A stretch of DNA of 64,000 nt, taken from positions 1 through 64,000 of the forward strand of contig NZ_CAMLDD010000022.1 of the NCBI RefSeq assembly GCF_946478785.1, written 5' to 3'. Each line of letters begins with the position of its first letter. Position 1 is the stretch's first letter. The notes beneath the pieces were generated by a model that saw only the letters and a list, made by a program, of their open reading frames with translations, made no database searches and had not been told where the DNA came from. The translations under genes were made by a program, and so were the position numbers. Below are positions 59,404 to 64,000 of this stretch, piece by piece. Source of the DNA: an uncultured Flavobacterium sp. (lineage in GTDB: Bacteria > Bacteroidota > Bacteroidia > Flavobacteriales > Flavobacteriaceae).

Positions 59404-62241
59404 ATGCATAAAAAATTATTGGTTCTTATACTTCTTTTAACTTTCAAAATTACTTCTGCCCAGATGGGAACTGTCTTTTCAGGACAGGTTATCGATAGCA
59501 AAACTCACAACCCATTAGAAAATACAGTTGTCAGCATTCAAAATTCAGCTTTAATGCAACTCACAAAAAAAGACGGAACTTTCGAATTGCATTCGGACAT
59601 AAAAGGTGGGCAATTGCTTTTCATACACAGTCAGGGCTATAAAGATTTACCCCTGAAAATTAATTCTAATTTAGGCCAAAAAGTAAATCTTGGAATTTTG
59701 CTTTTAGAAGAAGATCAGAGTGAAAATTTACAAACCACTATTATTTCACTTTTAGAAAGCGATTTAGAGGAAGACAATAGTTCTTCCGAAACGACGTCCG
59801 GACTTTTACAATCTTCAAAAGATGCATTCTTACAAGCAGCAGCTTTCAATTGGGGCCAGGCCAGATTCAGTGTCCGTGGATTAGATAGTGAAAATGCGAC
59901 TATGATGCTGAATGGTATGAAAATGAATAAAATTTATGACGGAAGACCGCAATGGAATAATTGGGGAGGATTGAATGATGTGCTCAGGAACCAGGAATTT
60001 TCAATTGGTGCCGCTCCCTCAGATTATAACTTCGGAGGCATTTTAGGCACACAGCAAATTTTCACACAGGCATCTGACTATAGAAAAGGAACCCCAATAT
60101 CGCTTTCAGGCACCAATACAAATTATAACTGGAGAACAATGGTTACATATGCTTCAGGAATGAAAACTTCTGGTTGGGCTTATGTGTTTTCAGTTGGAAA
60201 ACGCTGGGCTGCCGAAGGCTATTTTGAAGGAACCAATTATGATGCAAATTCTTTTTTTATGAGTGTTGAAAAAAGAATAACGCCTAAACACTCCTTAAAC
60301 TTTACAGGCTTTTACACACCAAATTCCCGTGGAAAAAATTCTCCTAACACCAATGAAGTAACCCAATTAAAATCGGAGAAATATAACTCTTACTGGGGAT
60401 ATCAAAATGGAGAAAAACGAAACGCGAGAATAAAAAATGTAGAAGAACCATTATTAATGCTCAATCATTATTTTAAAATAAATGATCATGCCAATCTCAC
60501 ATCGGCGATTATGTATCAATTTGGAAAAGTCGGCAACAGCAATATTGATTATCAAAATGCGGACAGTCCTGAACCTACTTATTACAGGAAATTGCCTAGT
60601 TATTTCAGTTCACTTTATGCAGCAGACAAAGGAGAATTCTCTGGGGAATTTACTCCGGATTACGAAAATGCAGAAAAAAGCAAAGAATTGTTTTTAGAAA
60701 ATTCCCAAATTGATTGGGCAAAAATGTACAGATCCAATCAAAAAACTGTAGTTAATCCTGAAGGAAATATTACAGGATATGAATCTGCAAAAAGCCATTA
60801 TGTTATTTATGAAGACAGAACTGACGATAAAACTTTGGCTTTTAATTCAAACCTCAACACACAGTTTACAGAAAATATATTTTTCAGCAGCGGAATACTC
60901 TTTAAAAACTTAAAATCACATAATTTTCAAAATCTTCTGGATTTATTGGGTGGCAGCTATTTTGAGGATATCGATTCCTTTTATAAAGGCGACCAATCAC
61001 AATCTGATTTAAAAAATCCTGACCGGGAAGTAAGAGTTGGCGATACTTATGGCTATAATTTTAATTATTATGCCACAACAACAGATGCCTTTACGCAGTT
61101 TAAATTTGCTTATCGAAAAGTTGATTTTTATTTGGGAAATTCTTTTTCAACTTCAAAATACCAAAGAGAAGGCTTGTACCAAAATGGGATTTATCCGGAT
61201 AGTTCTTTAGGCAAAAGTGAAAAAGTCAATTTTGAAAATTTTGGGTTTAAAGGTGGCTTCACCTATAAAATTTCAGGAAAACAATGGCTTTTTTTCAGCG
61301 GGATGCATCTTACCAAAGCGCCTTCACTTCGAAACACTTTTTCTAATTCGAGATTAAACAATTCTATTGTAAACGGAATCGAAAATGAAAACATCAGCGC
61401 TGCCGATGCCAATTATGTTTATCATTCCCCAAAACTCAAAATGCGAATTACAGGTTATTACGCAATCATAAAAAATACGACCAAAACTTCCTTTTTTTAT
61501 GCCGAAGGTATTTTTGACAATGGAGCCGGCTATGATAATACTGATGCATTTGTAAGTCAGACCCTGACCAATTTAGACAAGAAAAACATGGGTGCCGAAT
61601 TAAGTCTGGAATATCAGATTTCATCAACTTTTAAAAGCAATCTATCTGTTGCGTATGCAAGTTACACATATGAAAGCAATCCAGATGTTATGATTACAAA
61701 TGATGCAAACGCAGCGATTTCAGACACTGAAACCACTTTTGATTTTGGGAAAGCACTGCTTAAAAACTACAAACAATCCGGAATGCCGCAACAGGCTCTT
61801 TCATGTGGAATAGAATATCGTGATCCTAAATTCTGGTGGATTTCTGCTAATATCAATTATATTACAAACAGTTATGTCGATGTTTCTCCAATTTCAAGAA
61901 CTTCAAGATTTTATAAAAATCCCGCAAGTGGATTCAATTTTCCAGAAGCCTCTGAGGAACGTTCAAAAGTGCTTTTAAAGCAGGAAAAACTAAATCCTGT
62001 TTCGCTTTTAAATATGATTGGCGGAAAATCCTGGCGCATTTATAACAGAACAATCGGTCTTTTTGCCAGCATCAATAATGTCCTGGATTTTAAATATAAA
62101 ACAGGCGGTTTTGAACAGGCAAGAAATTCAAACTTCAGGGAGTTAAATCAGGATGTTTCAAGCGGAACCCCTTCTTTTGGTTCCAAATATTTCTATGCGT
62201 ACGGAAGAACATATTTCGTAAATATTACTGTCAATTTATAA
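59404..62241 (+). CDS. TonB-dependent receptor with carboxypeptidase-like domain
   Basis: A 945-aa outer-membrane protein with a signal peptide (ending TSAQ). It has a carboxypeptidase-regulatory-like domain (about 24-100, GQVIDSKTHNPLENTVVSI) and a plug (about 130-230, SVRGLDSENATMMLNGMKM). A long beta-barrel ends in a Phe/Tyr-rich strand (FYAYGRTYFVNITVNL). It should import a specific ligand with TonB energy. The DUF5689 lipoprotein gene starts 9 bases later. The ligand is unknown. Confidence 0.92.
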   Translation: MHKKLLVLILLLTFKITSAQMGTVFSGQVIDSKTHNPLENTVVSIQNSALMQLTKKDGTFELHSDIKGGQLLFIHSQGYKDLPLKINSNLGQKVNLGILLLEEDQSENLQTTIISLLESDLEEDNSSSETTSGLLQSSKDAFLQAAAFNWGQARFSVRGLDSENATMMLNGMKMNKIYDGRPQWNNWGGLNDVLRNQEFSIGAAPSDYNFGGILGTQQIFTQASDYRKGTPISLSGTNTNYNWRTMVTYASGMKTSGWAYVFSVGKRWAAEGYFEGTNYDANSFFMSVEKRITPKHSLNFTGFYTPNSRGKNSPNTNEVTQLKSEKYNSYWGYQNGEKRNARIKNVEEPLLMLNHYFKINDHANLTSAIMYQFGKVGNSNIDYQNADSPEPTYYRKLPSYFSSLYAADKGEFSGEFTPDYENAEKSKELFLENSQIDWAKMYRSNQKTVVNPEGNITGYESAKSHYVIYEDRTDDKTLAFNSNLNTQFTENIFFSSGILFKNLKSHNFQNLLDLLGGSYFEDIDSFYKGDQSQSDLKNPDREVRVGDTYGYNFNYYATTTDAFTQFKFAYRKVDFYLGNSFSTSKYQREGLYQNGIYPDSSLGKSEKVNFENFGFKGGFTYKISGKQWLFFSGMHLTKAPSLRNTFSNSRLNNSIVNGIENENISAADANYVYHSPKLKMRITGYYAIIKNTTKTSFFYAEGIFDNGAGYDNTDAFVSQTLTNLDKKNMGAELSLEYQISSTFKSNLSVAYASYTYESNPDVMITNDANAAISDTETTFDFGKALLKNYKQSGMPQQALSCGIEYRDPKFWWISANINYITNSYVDVSPISRTSRFYKNPASGFNFPEASEERSKVLLKQEKLNPVSLLNMIGGKSWRIYNRTIGLFASINNVLDFKYKTGGFEQARNSNFRELNQDVSSGTPSFGSKYFYAYGRTYFVNITVNL

Positions 62242-62250
62242 CTATATCTA

Positions 62251-63600
62251 ATGAAAAACAACCATAAAACTCTGTTCGCTTTATTGTCTCTGCTACTTTT
62301 TTGCAACTGTGATGAAGATATTGTCATTCCAAAATTGGAATGCACACAACCCGATTTTACTGTAAACAGAGCCGTTGAAGATGTTCTAAAAACCGCCACC
62401 ATAACGGCAACAAAGTATGTTTATGATGACGTTATTGAAGCTTACGTGATTTCAAGTGATGAAAATGGAAATTTTTTCAAGACCATATATCTTCAGACTT
62501 TAGCAACTGAAAACAATCCTGCCATTGGATTCAGCGTTTCGGTAGATGCTGCAAATACGTATGTCGATTATCGGGTTGGAAATAAAGTGTATATCAAATT
62601 AAAAGATCAGTTTACCGATTTATTTTATGGCGGAATGCGAATTGGAAGCCTGTATGAAGGCAATTCAGGAGCAGCTTCGGTTGGCAGAATTTCTCAAAAC
62701 GATTACAAAAATGTATTACATGCTTCGTGTACGATACTTGATGAAAATGAGTTAGTCAATCCAATTTCTATTGAAGAGGCTTTACGTGAAAGCAACCTGA
62801 ATACTTTAATTGAATTATCTGATGTTCAATTTACAGAAGCTGCCCTTGGACGCCATTATTTTGAAGAAGCCAACAATGTTGGGGGTGCAACGAATTGGAA
62901 TTTAAGGGATAAATCCGGAAATCAAATCATTTTCAGAACCAGCAGTTTCGCTGATTTTTCGGCAAGTTTGGTTCCTGAAGGAAGCGGAAAAGTACGTGGC
63001 ATTATAACTAAATATGGCTCCGATTATCAGTTAATGGTTCGTTCAGAAAAAGATGTTGTGATGGGTGGAAAAACAAATATTCCTTTTTTTACCGAGGATT
63101 TTCAAATGGTTACAAACAATGTCAATTTTGCATTACCCGACTGGAGCAATATTGTAGAAAAAGCTTCAAAATTATGGAGAACTATGGTTACTGCCGGAAA
63201 CGGTTATGCAGAGTTTAACACCACAAGCACAACGGCTGCTCAAAATATTGCATGGCTCGTTTCTCCAAAAATTAATTTATCTGATTATAAAAATACTGTA
63301 CTTTCTTTTAGAAGTGCACAACATGATTTAAAAGTCGATTCGCCTTTTAATACATTAGAAGTTTATATTTCAACCAATTTTGACGGATCAGATCTAACCA
63401 AAGCAACATGGATAAAATTAGATGCTATGATCCCATCGCTTTCTACACCTACCCGAAAATTTATTAGTTCGGGAGGAATCGATTTATCTTCTTATTCAGG
63501 AAATATTAATATTGCATTTAAATACATCGGATCCGGAAAAGATAAGACACTTAACGGAGCATTTATGGTAGATGATGTGAAAATGTTCGGGGAGAAATAA
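62251..63600 (+). CDS. DUF5689 surface lipoprotein
   Basis: A 449-aa lipoprotein. Its signal has a lipobox-like LLFCNC (Cys18 or Cys20), so it is anchored to the outer membrane. The DUF5689 domain spans about 40-270 (YVISSDENGNFFKTIYLQ, VGNKVYIKLKDQF, YGSDYQLMVRSEKDV), followed by a jelly-roll of the choice-of-anchor type (DWSNIVEKASKLW, then FMVDDVKMFGE). Paired with the receptor just upstream, it probably helps capture the ligand at the surface, by analogy with SusD-type partners; the ligand is not known. Confidence 0.9.
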   Translation: MKNNHKTLFALLSLLLFCNCDEDIVIPKLECTQPDFTVNRAVEDVLKTATITATKYVYDDVIEAYVISSDENGNFFKTIYLQTLATENNPAIGFSVSVDAANTYVDYRVGNKVYIKLKDQFTDLFYGGMRIGSLYEGNSGAASVGRISQNDYKNVLHASCTILDENELVNPISIEEALRESNLNTLIELSDVQFTEAALGRHYFEEANNVGGATNWNLRDKSGNQIIFRTSSFADFSASLVPEGSGKVRGIITKYGSDYQLMVRSEKDVVMGGKTNIPFFTEDFQMVTNNVNFALPDWSNIVEKASKLWRTMVTAGNGYAEFNTTSTTAAQNIAWLVSPKINLSDYKNTVLSFRSAQHDLKVDSPFNTLEVYISTNFDGSDLTKATWIKLDAMIPSLSTPTRKFISSGGIDLSSYSGNINIAFKYIGSGKDKTLNGAFMVDDVKMFGEK

Positions 63601-63741
63601 GAATTAAAAAACACAAATTATAACATACTGATTTACAATTAAAAACTACATTAAAAATCAAATTTTTATGTTTTTAATCTCTAAAATTGTTAAATTTTGA
63701 CAGAATTTTGTATTTTGGCATTCCCAAATCAATACAATCTT

Positions 63742-64000
63742 ATGAAAAAAATCTACTTGTTTGCCATTATTGCTATGGTTTCTACTACCTTATTGCACAG
63801 TCAGGACAGTCCTGTTCGCTTAAAACAAATCAATATTGTAAAAACAAATTACCAGAACTCTAAAGATGGTGAAATTGTAAACAAAACCGTTTTATTTAAA
63901 GAAGGAAAAATTGAAAGCATCACCACTTCAGATGTTATTCAGAAATTCTTTTATAATAAAAACGGATTACTGGATATGACTGTTAAGGATAAAATTGGAA
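63742..64000 (+). CDS. Secreted protein, partial (3' end beyond window)
   Basis: 86 codons are visible from ATG 63742: a signal peptide (MKKIYLFAIIAMVSTTLLHSQ) followed by a strand-like segment with IVNKTVLFKEGKIESITTSD and FFYNKNGLLDM. This resembles the tandem beta-strand pattern of RHS/MORN-type or toast_rack-like secreted proteins, but it is too short to assign. It lies 141 bases after the DUF5689 gene. Confidence 0.7.
   Translation, partial: MKKIYLFAIIAMVSTTLLHSQDSPVRLKQINIVKTNYQNSKDGEIVNKTVLFKEGKIESITTSDVIQKFFYNKNGLLDMTVKDKIG

Noticed and set aside
62193..62402. 69-aa minus-strand ORF across the receptor/DUF5689 junction
   Set aside because: It overlaps the end of the TonB receptor and the start of the DUF5689 gene, both well supported on the plus strand.

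Overview
The window is AT-rich DNA that reads as a chromosomal segment of a Flavobacterium-like member of the Bacteroidota. Three things point that way. Promoters match the Bacteroidota -33/-7 pattern (TTG, about 20 bases, TAnnTTTG). Several secreted proteins end in type IX secretion (T9SS) sorting domains. Lineage-typical gene orders are present: acpP-fabF-rnc-IPExxxVDY-pyk, suf genes of the SufBCD type, and a TonB receptor followed by a DUF5689 protein.

Layout. (1) 1-900: an NAD-dependent epimerase whose 5' end is lost at a hairpin-bearing repeat. (2) 1055-11771: a minus-strand effector island. A LysM + PAAR-like (DUF4280) protein of 1313 aa carries a C-terminal lambda-type muramidase and a metallopeptidase-like domain. 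It is followed by small lipoproteins, which are candidate immunity proteins. Next comes an 'orphan' 665-aa protein that begins inside the same constant region but ends in a different toxin module, then more lipoproteins and one decayed lipoprotein copy. This resembles a polymorphic toxin locus with a displaced C-terminal cassette and is the most unusual system in the window. (3) 12032-18595: secreted M1 and S8 peptidases, a T9SS cargo protein, an MBL hydrolase and a coiled-coil membrane protein. (4) 18927-24383: a suf iron-sulfur operon (HesB/IscA protein, sufB, sufC, sufD). It is interrupted by a dead YoeB-type toxin-antitoxin pair, a flavodoxin-like gene and a four-helix-bundle gene flanked by short inverted repeats. 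(5) 24464-33476: a cyclic-nucleotide phosphodiesterase, an ALDH7-type dehydrogenase and two paralogous secreted pectate lyases that share a palindromic operator. (6) 33870-48828: housekeeping genes (phosphatase, C1 peptidase, pyk, rnc, fabF, acpP, purN, rnhA, pfkB-type kinase, purF, sod), an ECF sigma/anti-sigma pair with a divergent promoter, and two tandem copies of a candidate small RNA. (7) 48965-54658: pth, rplY, prs, tRNA-Leu, a zeta-toxin-like kinase with a 54-aa partner, two identical tRNA-Asn genes and rseP. (8) 54859-64000: an OYE-family reductase, a Gfo/Idh/MocA oxidoreductase, DUF4256, an MFS transporter, and a TonB receptor/DUF5689 operon preceded by a structured leader; the last gene runs off the window.

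How the genes work together. In the island, the two large proteins each combine a glycan-cleaving and a peptide-cleaving domain, so both probably attack peptidoglycan. The adjacent lipoproteins would then act in the periplasm, where such enzymes act. The suf genes assemble Fe-S clusters, but no sufS lies beside them here. The two pectate lyases appear to be co-regulated, probably by a LacI-type repressor. All statements come from reading the sequence alone; no searches were run.
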